Of a stretch of 8,906 nt of DNA, positions 1 through 5,951 are shown piece after piece (within the stretch, counting starts at the first letter, position 1; the number at the start of each line of letters is the position of its first letter). Below the pieces are notes generated by a model, which was not told the origin of the DNA, searched no databases, and was given only the letters and a program-made list of their open reading frames with translations. The DNA comes from an uncultured Eubacteriales bacterium (lineage in GTDB: Bacteria; Bacillota; Clostridia; Oscillospirales; Oscillospiraceae): contig CAJKNS010000088.1 in NCBI GenBank assembly GCA_905201305.1, forward strand, positions 1 through 8,906, read 5' to 3'. Made by a program: the position numbers and the translations under genes.

Positions 1-601
1 AGCCGTCAAAGGGGTGCTCCATCACCGGCAGCAGCTCCACATGGGTATAGCCCATATCCTTGGCATAGGGGATCAGCTCCTCTGCCAGCTGCCGATAGCT
101 GAGAAACGGATAATCCGGGTCCGCCGGGTGCTCCTGCTGCTTCCAGGAGCCCAGATGCACCTCATAGATGTTCATGGGTCTAGGAGATTTGGTGCTCCGG
201 CGGATTGCCTGATAGCGTCCGTCGTGCCAGGTGTAGCCGTCCAGCTGGGCGATGCGGGACGCCGTACCGGGACGCACCTCCGCCCAGAAGGCATAGGGAT
301 CCGCCTTGTCAAAGGTCTCCCCTGCCGCCGATGTAATCCGGTATTTATACAGCTCTCCGGGCTTTGCCTCTGCAATGACGCCGGAATAAACCCCGGTGCT
401 GCCCTGCGGCGTTAAATACTGGGGTGTCCAGTCGTTAAAGGAACCGACAACACCAACAGACCTGACGTCCGGGCACCATACCGTAAACCGCACGCCGCCC
501 GCTACCGGGTGCGCGCCAAAAATCCGATAGCTGTGAAAATACTGCCCCTGATTGAACAGGTACAGCTTTTCCTCTGTGATATTTGCGTCAGTGATGTTCA
601 T
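1..601 (-). CDS. glgB: 1,4-alpha-glucan (glycogen) branching enzyme, N-terminal part, cut by window edge
   Basis: Reading the minus strand from ATG at 601 gives 200 uninterrupted codons to the window edge. GlgB makes alpha-1,6 branches in glycogen by cutting and re-attaching alpha-1,4 glucan chains in the cytoplasm. Roughly residues 20-110 look like the CBM48/early-set domain typical of the family (YRIFGAHP, VWCPD, VGSFNDW, YKYRI, DPYAFWAEVRPGTAS). This is followed by the start of the GH13 barrel (MNIYEVHLGSW, then HVELLPVMEHPFDG at the very edge, a GlgB hallmark). The catalytic residues lie beyond the window. The start is supported by a purine-rich AGATGAGG site a few bases upstream and by a sigma-70-like promoter at 707-735. 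The remaining two thirds of the gene should continue to the left, perhaps with other glycogen genes. The family assignment is secure. Confidence 0.95.
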   Translation of the reverse strand, partial: MNITDANITEEKLYLFNQGQYFHSYRIFGAHPVAGGVRFTVWCPDVRSVGVVGSFNDWTPQYLTPQGSTGVYSGVIAEAKPGELYKYRITSAAGETFDKADPYAFWAEVRPGTASRIAQLDGYTWHDGRYQAIRRSTKSPRPMNIYEVHLGSWKQQEHPADPDYPFLSYRQLAEELIPYAKDMGYTHVELLPVMEHPFDG

Positions 602-706
602 GTAAAAACCTCATCTTTCCGGGACATGGTCCCTGTGCTGCCGCAAAACAAATCGAGATAATACCACAACAAACAGGATGCGATATTTCCATAAGTATCC
701 GAGTTT

Positions 707-735
707 ATTGTACCGGTCATTTCCCCTCCTGTCAA
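707..735 (-). promoter_or_regulatory. Predicted sigma-70-type promoter of glgB
   Basis: On the minus strand a perfect -35 TTGACA (735 down to 730) is followed by a 17-bp spacer and TACAAT (712 down to 707). This puts the start of transcription near position 700 and leaves a leader of about 100 nt before the glgB ATG. The -35 box is one arm of the palindrome at 729-746. A second possible minus-strand box, TGGTATTAT at 658-666, lies inside the leader. Confidence 0.65.
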
Positions 736-746
736 GCAATTGACAG
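729..746. promoter_or_regulatory. Palindrome joining the divergent glgB and thioesterase promoters
   Basis: The sequence CTGTCAA-GCAA-TTGACAG is a perfect 7-bp inverted repeat with a 4-bp centre. The left arm contains the minus-strand -35 of glgB and the right arm contains a TTGACA on the plus strand. The symmetry could be an operator for a dimeric regulator, or only the result of two -35 boxes placed back to back. The 211-bp gap between glgB and the thioesterase otherwise holds promoters and the short tandem repeat at 764-781; I see no RNA gene or riboswitch in it. Confidence 0.5.
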
Positions 747-752
747 AGGCTT

Positions 753-758
753 TATAAT
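753..758 (+). promoter_or_regulatory. Possible -10 box of the thioesterase gene
   Basis: TATAAT is a perfect -10 hexamer about 55 bp before the ATG. Its correctly spaced -35 position (730-735) reads TGTCAA, a poor match. The perfect plus-strand TTGACA at 740-745 is only 7 bp upstream, so the two cannot pair. From that TTGACA a 17 or 18 bp spacer leads only to weak boxes near 763-769. A plus-strand promoter is therefore likely in this area, but its exact boxes are uncertain. Confidence 0.4.
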
Positions 759-763
759 ACAAA

Positions 764-781
764 TAGATCAAGTAGATCAAG
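764..781. repeat. Perfect tandem duplication of a 9-bp unit (TAGATCAAG)
   Basis: TAGATCAAG occurs twice head to tail at 764-772 and 773-781. It sits at or just after the expected transcription start of the thioesterase gene and before its ribosome-binding site. It could be an operator or a slippage product; nothing in the window decides between them. Confidence 0.6.
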
Positions 782-812
782 GTGAATTCCCTTGAATTGG
801 AGGCACACCATT

Positions 813-1214
813 ATGACATTTTCTCAGCAGATGGAGTTTACAAACTGCGAAAACCGCTTTATGAATCACTGCGGCATCCGGATTACAAGGCTGGAGCCGG
901 AATGCTGTGAAGCGCAGCTTTCCGTTGCCGATTACTGCAAAAACACCGGTGATACCATCCACGGCGGACTGCTCTACACCATGGCGGACTGCGTAGTGTC
1001 TGCCTTTGCCCGGGCATTGGGGGATCGTCCCGTAACGCTCAGCGGCGATTTTCACTATCTGTCCAACGTGACAGCGGGCACCCTGACCGCGATGGCAACC
1101 CCCATCCACTCCGGCAGAACCATCAAGACCTTCCAGGTGACCATTTCCTCGGGAGACAAGCTCCTTGCCACCGGCACCTTCTCCTGCTTTGATCGCGGAC
1201 CGGATAAAAAGTAA
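813..1214 (+). CDS. PaaI-type hotdog-fold acyl-CoA thioesterase
   Basis: This 133-residue protein has the size and signature of single-domain hotdog thioesterases of the PaaI/YdiI type, which hydrolyse acyl-CoA thioesters in the cytoplasm and usually act as dimers or tetramers. The motif N44-x5-HGG (50-52) followed by D59 in GLLYTMADC matches the conserved active-site helix of the family. The later FHYLSNVTAGTLTAMA segment matches the beta strands of the fold. The ATG at 813 is chosen because GGAGG lies nine bases before it; a TTG seven codons upstream (792) is open but has a poorer site. It is divergent from glgB and convergent with the permease gene, with a hairpin between. The substrate cannot be inferred. 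It is a different subtype from the second hotdog gene at 7966. Confidence 0.88.
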   Translation: MTFSQQMEFTNCENRFMNHCGIRITRLEPECCEAQLSVADYCKNTGDTIHGGLLYTMADCVVSAFARALGDRPVTLSGDFHYLSNVTAGTLTAMATPIHSGRTIKTFQVTISSGDKLLATGTFSCFDRGPDKK

Positions 1215-1218
1215 AATA

Positions 1219-1254
1219 GATCGCCTGCTGCGGGCCAATCCACAGCAGGCGATT
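1219..1254. terminator. Bidirectional hairpin terminator between convergent genes
   Basis: TCGCCTGCTG (1221-1230) pairs perfectly with CAGCAGGCGA (1243-1252), and the stem can be extended by A1220-T1253. It lies between the thioesterase stop at 1214 and the permease stop at 1256. On the minus strand it is followed by a T-rich stretch (TATTTT). On the plus strand the T tract is broken, so it may end the minus-strand transcript more efficiently. Confidence 0.75.
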
Positions 1255-1255
1255 G

Positions 1256-2143
1256 TTATGTATGTTTTCCGGGCAGCTGCACCCAGATAATTGCCGCGAA
1301 CATCATCAGGCAGCCCAGCAGCTCCACACCGCTCATGGCTTCCTTCAAAATGATCCAGCCAAACACCAGACTGAACACCGACTCCAGGCTCATCAGCAGG
1401 GACGCCACTGTGGGCTGGGTATCCTTCTGCGCCACAATTTGCAGCGTATAGCCCACGCCACTGGACAAAATACCCGCGTAGAGGATGGGCATCGCGGCAT
1501 TGCAGATATTCTCCCAGCTGGGGGTCTCCAGCATCAGCATAAAAATCCCCGCCAGAATACCGCAAACGAAAAACTGAATGCAGCTCATCTTCACTCCGTC
1601 CACCTTGGGGGAAAAACGATCGATCACCAGAATATGCGCCGTAAAGCCCAGCGCGCAGAGCATCTCCAGCAGGTCGCCCTTGCTGAGATTCTGAATGCCG
1701 CTGCCATAGAGGCACAGGAGATACATGCCCACCAGCGCCACCACTACTGCGCCCCAGGTCTTTCCACCGGGCTTTCTGCCAAAGAACAGCCCGCAGATGG
1801 GCACCAACACCATATACATGGCGGTAATAAATCCCGCTTTTCCGGCAGTGGTATACTGAATGCCGATCTGCTGGAGGGCGCTTCCGATAAACAGCATGCT
1901 CCCGCAGCAGACGCCGCCCAGGAGCAGCAGCTTCCGGTTTTCCGGCTTTGCTTCTTCCTTCTTCCTTTTGCCCTTTCCCATCACCGCAATCACCGGCAGC
2001 AGGACCACGCCGCCCAAAATGGACCGGGTGCACAGAAACGTAAATGGACCAACATAATCCATGCTGACGCTCTGCGCCACAAAAGCGGCGCCCCAGATCA
2101 TTGCCGTGAGCAGCAGCAGGAGATTTGCGCGAAGTTGTTTCAT
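1256..2143 (-). CDS. EamA/DMT-superfamily permease (ten predicted membrane helices)
   Basis: The 295-residue protein has the length and two-fold layout of drug/metabolite transporter (EamA) permeases, which move small metabolites across the cytoplasmic membrane. Hydrophobic segments run through the whole chain in two halves of about five. The first half opens with LLLLLTAMIWGAAFVAQ and contains AGKAGFITAMYMVLVPI. The second half carries the typical ASLLMSLESVFSLVFGWIILKE signature. A charged loop (KGKRKKEEAKPENRK, about residues 74-88) separates early helices and is probably cytoplasmic. GGAGG precedes the ATG, and the start overlaps the stop of acyltransferase 1 as ATGA, so translation is probably coupled. 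The transported substrate is unknown. Coupling to an acyltransferase suggests a metabolite related to envelope modification, but this is inference. Confidence 0.92.
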   Translation of the reverse strand: MKQLRANLLLLLTAMIWGAAFVAQSVSMDYVGPFTFLCTRSILGGVVLLPVIAVMGKGKRKKEEAKPENRKLLLLGGVCCGSMLFIGSALQQIGIQYTTAGKAGFITAMYMVLVPICGLFFGRKPGGKTWGAVVVALVGMYLLCLYGSGIQNLSKGDLLEMLCALGFTAHILVIDRFSPKVDGVKMSCIQFFVCGILAGIFMLMLETPSWENICNAAMPILYAGILSSGVGYTLQIVAQKDTQPTVASLLMSLESVFSLVFGWIILKEAMSGVELLGCLMMFAAIIWVQLPGKHT

Positions 2144-3129
2144 GATTTCCTCCGGGAAGTGAGTTTCGTAATGATAAAGCTATATACGCAGCCTGCCGCA
2201 ATGCCCAAAATCGCCATGACAATCCAGATGCCCCAGCCCTGAAGCCCCAGATACAGCGCCACGGAATAGACCATCAGGTGCCACAGATAAATTTCAAAGC
2301 TCCGGCTGCCCAAAAAGCCGAGTGCGCGATTGATCCAGCGGGTAATGCCCCATTTTTCGTGCTTTTCCAAGCACCAGGTGGTGAAATACAGACAGCCCGG
2401 AGTGCTCAGCAAAAACGGATGCCACCAGAATCCAAACCGGCTCAGGGAATTGGGATGCCGCTTTACCAGATAAAACAGCCCCACCATGCTCACCACCAGC
2501 AGAAGTCCGGAGACGATCAAATGCCGCCGGGAGAGCTGACGCTCCTCCATGGCTTCTTTTCCCAAATACATGCCCAGGAAATAAATCGGGAACCGGCTGA
2601 CACCAATCATCAGACTGCTGCCAATGGCGCCGGTTTCAATTAAAAACAGCAGCGGAATCATCCACAGGGATTTCCGCCCATAGGCCTTGATCACATGGTA
2701 AAACAGTGGAGAAAACAGATACATCCCGATAATCGTGGGAATATACCAGTTGAACTGTCCCCCCTGCTGTCCCCACCAGCCAAAGGTGGTCAGGTTGCCC
2801 AAAGCCTGAAACTTGTTCATCCAGCCCACTGCCAGCGAAAAAACGCAGTAGAGCACAATAAACGGCAGATAGGACGGCAGCAGCCGGCTCATCCGCCGCT
2901 GGAAAAACCGCAGGGGATTATCGTTTTTGCTGAGAGAATGGTAGATACCGAAGCCGGACAGGAACATAAAAATGTCCACCGAGCCCACCGTATACCACAT
3001 GGTAATGTTCAGCTGGGTATAATCCTTGAGTCCGCTGTGATAATAGAAAAAGTGACCATAGACCACGATCAGAATCGCAATGCCCATGAGCTGGGACTTA
3101 TAGCGGCTGATCCGCTGATATGCGTTCAT
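2140..3129 (-). CDS. Membrane acyltransferase, acyltransferase-3 (OafA/YrhL-like) family, copy 1
   Basis: This 329-residue, strongly hydrophobic protein matches the acyltransferase-3 family, whose members transfer acetyl or other acyl groups to sugars or cell-surface polymers at the membrane. The N-terminal LMGIAILIVVYGH with H26 corresponds to the catalytic R-x10-H region. GSVDIFMFLSGFGIYHSL and FFQRRMSRLLPSYLPF are the second and third family landmarks. About ten hydrophobic segments are visible. The ATG at 3129 has AAGGAG (3137-3142) upstream and an extended -10 promoter at 3157-3165. It is a close paralogue of the next gene upstream (3253-4263), with near-identical N-termini (YQRISRYKSQLMG), so the pair arose by tandem duplication. 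Its stop overlaps the start of the EamA gene. The acceptor is unknown; exopolysaccharide, teichoic acid or a secreted small glycan are all possible. Confidence 0.9.
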   Translation of the reverse strand: MNAYQRISRYKSQLMGIAILIVVYGHFFYYHSGLKDYTQLNITMWYTVGSVDIFMFLSGFGIYHSLSKNDNPLRFFQRRMSRLLPSYLPFIVLYCVFSLAVGWMNKFQALGNLTTFGWWGQQGGQFNWYIPTIIGMYLFSPLFYHVIKAYGRKSLWMIPLLFLIETGAIGSSLMIGVSRFPIYFLGMYLGKEAMEERQLSRRHLIVSGLLLVVSMVGLFYLVKRHPNSLSRFGFWWHPFLLSTPGCLYFTTWCLEKHEKWGITRWINRALGFLGSRSFEIYLWHLMVYSVALYLGLQGWGIWIVMAILGIAAGCVYSFIITKLTSRRKS

Positions 3130-3156
3130 ACTCTCACTCCTTACATACTTCCTGTG

Positions 3157-3165
3157 ATTATACCA
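3157..3165 (-). promoter_or_regulatory. Extended -10 promoter of acyltransferase 1
   Basis: The minus strand reads TGGTATAAT, a perfect -10 with the TGn extension, about 28 bp before the ATG. No good -35 hexamer stands at the expected distance (TAGGAT at 17 bp), which is acceptable for extended -10 promoters. It would let acyltransferase 1 and the permease be transcribed separately from acyltransferase 2. Confidence 0.6.
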
Positions 3166-3208
3166 GATTTCACGAGAAAATCCTATGGTTTTTCGTATTT
3201 TTATGCGT

Positions 3209-3240
3209 AAAACAGGAGAGCCCGCCCATGCAGACTCTCC
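3209..3240 (-). terminator. Weak hairpin terminator after acyltransferase 2
   Basis: On the minus strand GGAGAG (3240-3235) can pair with CTCTCC (3220-3215) around a 14-nt loop, followed by TGTTTT. It lies 13 bp after the acyltransferase 2 stop and before the acyltransferase 1 promoter. The stem is only six base pairs, so partial read-through is likely. Confidence 0.45.
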
Positions 3241-3252
3241 CGTGATCTCACT

Positions 3253-4263
3253 TTATACAGAGGCAGCGGTCTTTCTCGCTTTCCACTTTGCCGTTGCCCA
3301 GCCCACGATTTGATGATAAACGATGCCCAGACAGGTTCCGATCACCGCAATGAGGATCCACTTCACCCATCCCTGCACCTTCAGTGCCAGACACAGCTCA
3401 TAGAACGCCAGATGGCAGAGATAGATTTCAAAGGACCGGGTACCCAGAAAGTCCCAGGCGCCGTTTACCTTCCGTCCCAGGGCATTTTTCTCCTGCCACT
3501 CCATGAGTTTGGTCAAGCCAAAGGCGGTTGCCGGCGTGGAGAAGAAAAACAGGATCCAGTACATGCCATAGTTCCAGAGATACTTTCTGCCGATCAGGAA
3601 GAAGTAGGGCACAATCGCCATGGCAATCAGCGCCACAACGGTCCAAACCCAGACCTGACGGCGGGGGGGCTTTTCCCCCTCATAGAACCGCGCGCCAAAA
3701 TACATCCCCAGGAAATAGGTAGGGAACCGGGTCACTGCCATAAGCAGATTGGAGCCCCAGCCTGCCATAATCACAATGAACAGCGCCGGGAATACCCATA
3801 CGCTCTTCTTTCCCATCCGCTCAATGCAGTCGAAGAACAGCGGAGACAGCAGATAGAGCACCAGAATCGCCGGAACATACCAGTTAAACTGCTGCTTCTG
3901 CTGGAACCACCAGCCAAGCCCCGTAAGGTTGCCCAGCGCCTGCCCTACGGTCATATCCCGCATCAGCATACCGGCGGCACACCAGGCGATCATCACCGGC
4001 AGGGACGACGGCAGGAGCCTTGACAGCCGCCTGCGGTAAAAGGTATAGGAATCCCGGTTCTTCTTCAGCGAGTGGTAAATGCCAAAGCCCGAGACGAACA
4101 TAAACATCTCCACAGACCCCAGGGTATACCAAATGGTAAAGTTAAGGTCCTCATAATTTTTCAGCCAGCTATGGTAATACAGCAGATGCCCGTAGACAAC
4201 CACCATCACCGCCATGCCCATCAGCTGGGATTTATAGCGGCTGATTCTCTGATATCCGTCCAT
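3253..4263 (-). CDS. Membrane acyltransferase, acyltransferase-3 (OafA/YrhL-like) family, copy 2
   Basis: This 336-residue integral membrane protein is the paralogue of the 2140-3129 product and has the same landmarks in order: LMGMAVMVVVYGH with H26, GSVEMFMFVSGFGIYHSL, then FYRRRLSRLLPSSLPV, the PAILVLYLLSPLFF region and FLGTRSFEIYLCHLAFYEL near the C-terminus. The family acylates carbohydrate or lipid-linked acceptors at the membrane. I take the ATG at 4263 because it aligns exactly with the paralogue start (MxxYQRISRYKSQ) and has AGGGG eight bases upstream; an in-frame GTG at 4272 would add three residues. The C-terminus ends in a basic tail (AKWKARKTA). It lies 94 bp after the AraC-family gene on the same strand, with its own promoter at 4296-4324, so it is a natural target of that regulator. 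The substrate is unknown. Confidence 0.9.
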   Translation of the reverse strand: MDGYQRISRYKSQLMGMAVMVVVYGHLLYYHSWLKNYEDLNFTIWYTLGSVEMFMFVSGFGIYHSLKKNRDSYTFYRRRLSRLLPSSLPVMIAWCAAGMLMRDMTVGQALGNLTGLGWWFQQKQQFNWYVPAILVLYLLSPLFFDCIERMGKKSVWVFPALFIVIMAGWGSNLLMAVTRFPTYFLGMYFGARFYEGEKPPRRQVWVWTVVALIAMAIVPYFFLIGRKYLWNYGMYWILFFFSTPATAFGLTKLMEWQEKNALGRKVNGAWDFLGTRSFEIYLCHLAFYELCLALKVQGWVKWILIAVIGTCLGIVYHQIVGWATAKWKARKTAASV

Positions 4264-4295
4264 AAAAATCACCCCTGGAATTTTCTCCAGAGGTG

Positions 4296-4324
4296 ATTAT
4301 AGCAGAACTGTGAAGATTTTGCAA
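4296..4324 (-). promoter_or_regulatory. Predicted promoter of acyltransferase 2
   Basis: The minus strand shows -35 TTGCAA (4324-4319), a 17-bp spacer, and TGCTATAAT with the perfect -10 at 4301-4296, which is also an extended -10. The start of transcription would be near 4289. One copy of a 10-bp direct repeat lies inside the spacer and the other just upstream of the -35. Confidence 0.65.
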
Positions 4325-4351
4325 TGTAAATGTGTAGCTTTTGTGAAGATT
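4309..4351. repeat. Two direct 10-bp repeats (TGTGAAGATT) spaced by 33 bp around the acyltransferase 2 promoter
   Basis: TGTGAAGATT occurs at 4309-4318 and again at 4342-4351, in the same orientation. The centre-to-centre distance of 33 bp is close to three turns of the DNA helix. One copy is in the -10/-35 spacer and the other upstream of the -35. Direct repeats on one DNA face are a common arrangement for AraC-family proteins, one of which is encoded immediately upstream. This is a candidate operator only. Confidence 0.45.
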
Positions 4352-4357
4352 GTGATG

Positions 4358-5755
4358 TTATTCCTCGTGATTATTGCAGAACGCCTTCCGGTAAGCTGTG
4401 GGTGTAATGCCCTCATAGCGCTTAAACACCCGGGCAAGGGTCCAGCCGGAATAATACCCCACCTTGGATGCAATCTCCGAAATGCCCAAATCCGTGTCGT
4501 TGAGCAGCTTTTTTGCCTCGGTGAGCCGGGTGGTATGGAGATAATCCAGCAGGTTCATACCGGTGTTTTCCTTAAACATGCGGCTGAGGTAGCTCCGGGA
4601 TTTGCCCAGGCAGTCGCAGATCATTTCCACCGACAAATCCGGCTCCATATACTTCTTGCTGATGAGGTGAATCACCTTGCCGGTGGTGCCGGTATAATCG
4701 GTGGACGCAACGTTAAAGTGGCTGTCCAGCTTGCCGAAGATCTGCGTCAGGGACTTTTCCACTTCTTCAATGGTATTGCAGTGGTCCAGATGCATAAAAT
4801 CGTCGCCCAGCTTTTTGCCGTCCTCCCCCAAGCCGTCCATGGGGGCAGCCAGAACGTTGCCGGTGGTGTGGAGCCGCATATTGAGGAACATCTTGACCCG
4901 GTCCAAATCGGGCTTTCCATCCTCCATATACAGGCTATGTACCCGCTCCAGCGTCAGCTCTAGCGCCGTCTGGAAATCCTGGGTCACCAGCGCATTAAGA
5001 TATTGCTTCTCAATAGACGGCTCCGGACGGCGACCGCCTGCGATCTTTCCGCCCTCGGCACGGACGCAGACGCCATCCACATATACGGTGTTCATATCGC
5101 CGGAGACAATATCCGTCTCCCGGAAGCACTCATGCAGAGAGTAAAGCCCCTGAGACATGCCGCTGACGCAAACCCGCAGGGACAGGCAGAAATTATCCTT
5201 AATGAACTTTACCGCATCCCGGCAGACGGCAGCAACATCGGCGGAAACCTCCAGCTCATCCTCCGCGGAAAAGTTCAGCAAAAAGGCATAGCGGTCATCG
5301 AGATTGGTAGGGTAGCAGCCATAGTGCTCACCCAGCAGCTCAGAGAAAATAGAGGAGACGATCAGTCCCACCTGTCCGCCGTCGCGAATGTCGCTGGCAT
5401 AATCGGCAAAGCTGTTTTCCTCTCCCGCAGGACGGACCAGAACCACCATAAACTGCTCGCCCTCAAAATGCAGATCAAACATATTGAGCTTCCGTTCCAG
5501 CACCTCAGACTGCACCAGATGCCCCCGCAGCAGTTTTTCTATCATCAGCTCCTGCGCCTGATAGGTCCGGTGACGGTATTTTCGCTCCAGATCCTGATAG
5601 CTATCCTTCATAACTGCGGGCGCACCTGCATCTATTTTAGGCGGCGCATCATGTCCCGGACGAATCGGCAACAGTGCAGCGGAAGAAGCCGGCGCTGGGG
5701 ACCTTTCTGCGGGTGCAGAAAATAAAGATTCAAAGCGTACAACATCCTGAGCCAT
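4358..5755 (-). CDS. AraC-family (YesN-like) transcriptional regulator without membrane sensor
   Basis: The 465-residue protein ends with a clear AraC/XylS double helix-turn-helix over about the last 100 residues: LSVEMICDCLGKSRSYLSRMFKE, then LNDTDLGISEIASKVGYYSG and LARVFKRYEGITPTAYRK. Residues about 1-50 are Pro/Ala-rich and probably disordered. Residues about 50-85 are charged and helical (ERKYRHRTYQAQELMIEKLLRG). About 90-230 resembles the degenerate GGDEF-like region of YesN-type regulators (QFMVVLVRP, DDRYAFLLNF, RVCVSGMSQGLYSLHECFRE). I see no receiver domain and no membrane helix. The ATG at 5755 has GGAGGG upstream and an extended -10 promoter. It probably controls the acyltransferase block directly downstream on the same strand, and may sense a cytoplasmic ligand. 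The AraC assignment is secure; the ligand and targets are inference. Confidence 0.9.
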   Translation of the reverse strand: MAQDVVRFESLFSAPAERSPAPASSAALLPIRPGHDAPPKIDAGAPAVMKDSYQDLERKYRHRTYQAQELMIEKLLRGHLVQSEVLERKLNMFDLHFEGEQFMVVLVRPAGEENSFADYASDIRDGGQVGLIVSSIFSELLGEHYGCYPTNLDDRYAFLLNFSAEDELEVSADVAAVCRDAVKFIKDNFCLSLRVCVSGMSQGLYSLHECFRETDIVSGDMNTVYVDGVCVRAEGGKIAGGRRPEPSIEKQYLNALVTQDFQTALELTLERVHSLYMEDGKPDLDRVKMFLNMRLHTTGNVLAAPMDGLGEDGKKLGDDFMHLDHCNTIEEVEKSLTQIFGKLDSHFNVASTDYTGTTGKVIHLISKKYMEPDLSVEMICDCLGKSRSYLSRMFKENTGMNLLDYLHTTRLTEAKKLLNDTDLGISEIASKVGYYSGWTLARVFKRYEGITPTAYRKAFCNNHEE

Positions 5756-5822
5756 AGTGGAACCCTCCTGATTGCAGGAATGGATGTTTCATCTCCCACA
5801 ACCTACAAAATGTATTGTATCC

Positions 5823-5850
5823 ATTATAGCACAAAAGCGCAAAAAGTAAA
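5823..5850 (-). promoter_or_regulatory. Predicted promoter of the AraC-family regulator
   Basis: The minus strand reads TTTACT (5850-5845), a 16-bp spacer and TGCTATAAT with a perfect -10 at 5828-5823, again with the TGn extension. The leader to the ATG at 5755 is about 60 nt. The promoter is divergent from queH. Confidence 0.6.
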
Positions 5851-5852
5851 GC

Positions 5853-5921
5853 ACCGCCCCCCTAATATACACAATTTCTCCATAAAACAGCCCATTTTTC
5901 CCTCTTTTCAACTGGGGCGGT
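5853..5921. repeat. Separated 8-bp inverted repeat between araC-type gene and queH
   Basis: ACCGCCCC (5853-5860) and GGGGCGGT (5914-5921) are perfect inverted copies 53 bp apart in an AT-rich divergent intergenic region. They could be distant half-sites or chance. I did not find a preQ1 riboswitch here. Confidence 0.35.
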
Positions 5922-5933
5922 TTGATGTACAAT
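5905..5933 (+). promoter_or_regulatory. Possible queH promoter
   Basis: TTTTCA (5905-5910), a 17-bp spacer and TACAAT (5928-5933) match the sigma-70 consensus moderately. Transcription would begin near 5940, at the Shine-Dalgarno sequence, leaving a very short leader; this makes the call uncertain. Confidence 0.35.
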
Positions 5934-5951
5934 ATGTTTGGAGGTGTCAAA

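Noticed and set aside
598..780. Short minus-strand open frame (60 codons) between glgB and the thioesterase
   Set aside because: It overlaps the glgB start region and its promoter, has no ribosome-binding site and no recognisable protein features.
777..2222. Long minus-strand open frame (481 codons) covering the permease and thioesterase
   Set aside because: It is a shifted-frame shadow of the EamA gene and antisense to the thioesterase, of low-complexity composition without a recognisable domain.
1253..2242. Long plus-strand open frame (329 codons) rich in His and Gln
   Set aside because: It is antisense to the EamA permease; the His/Gln-rich composition is what the complement of hydrophobic codons gives.
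5856..5951. preQ1 riboswitch upstream of queH
   Set aside because: I looked for the short pseudoknot pattern and A-rich tail and did not see them. QueH acts late in the pathway and the predicted leader is very short.
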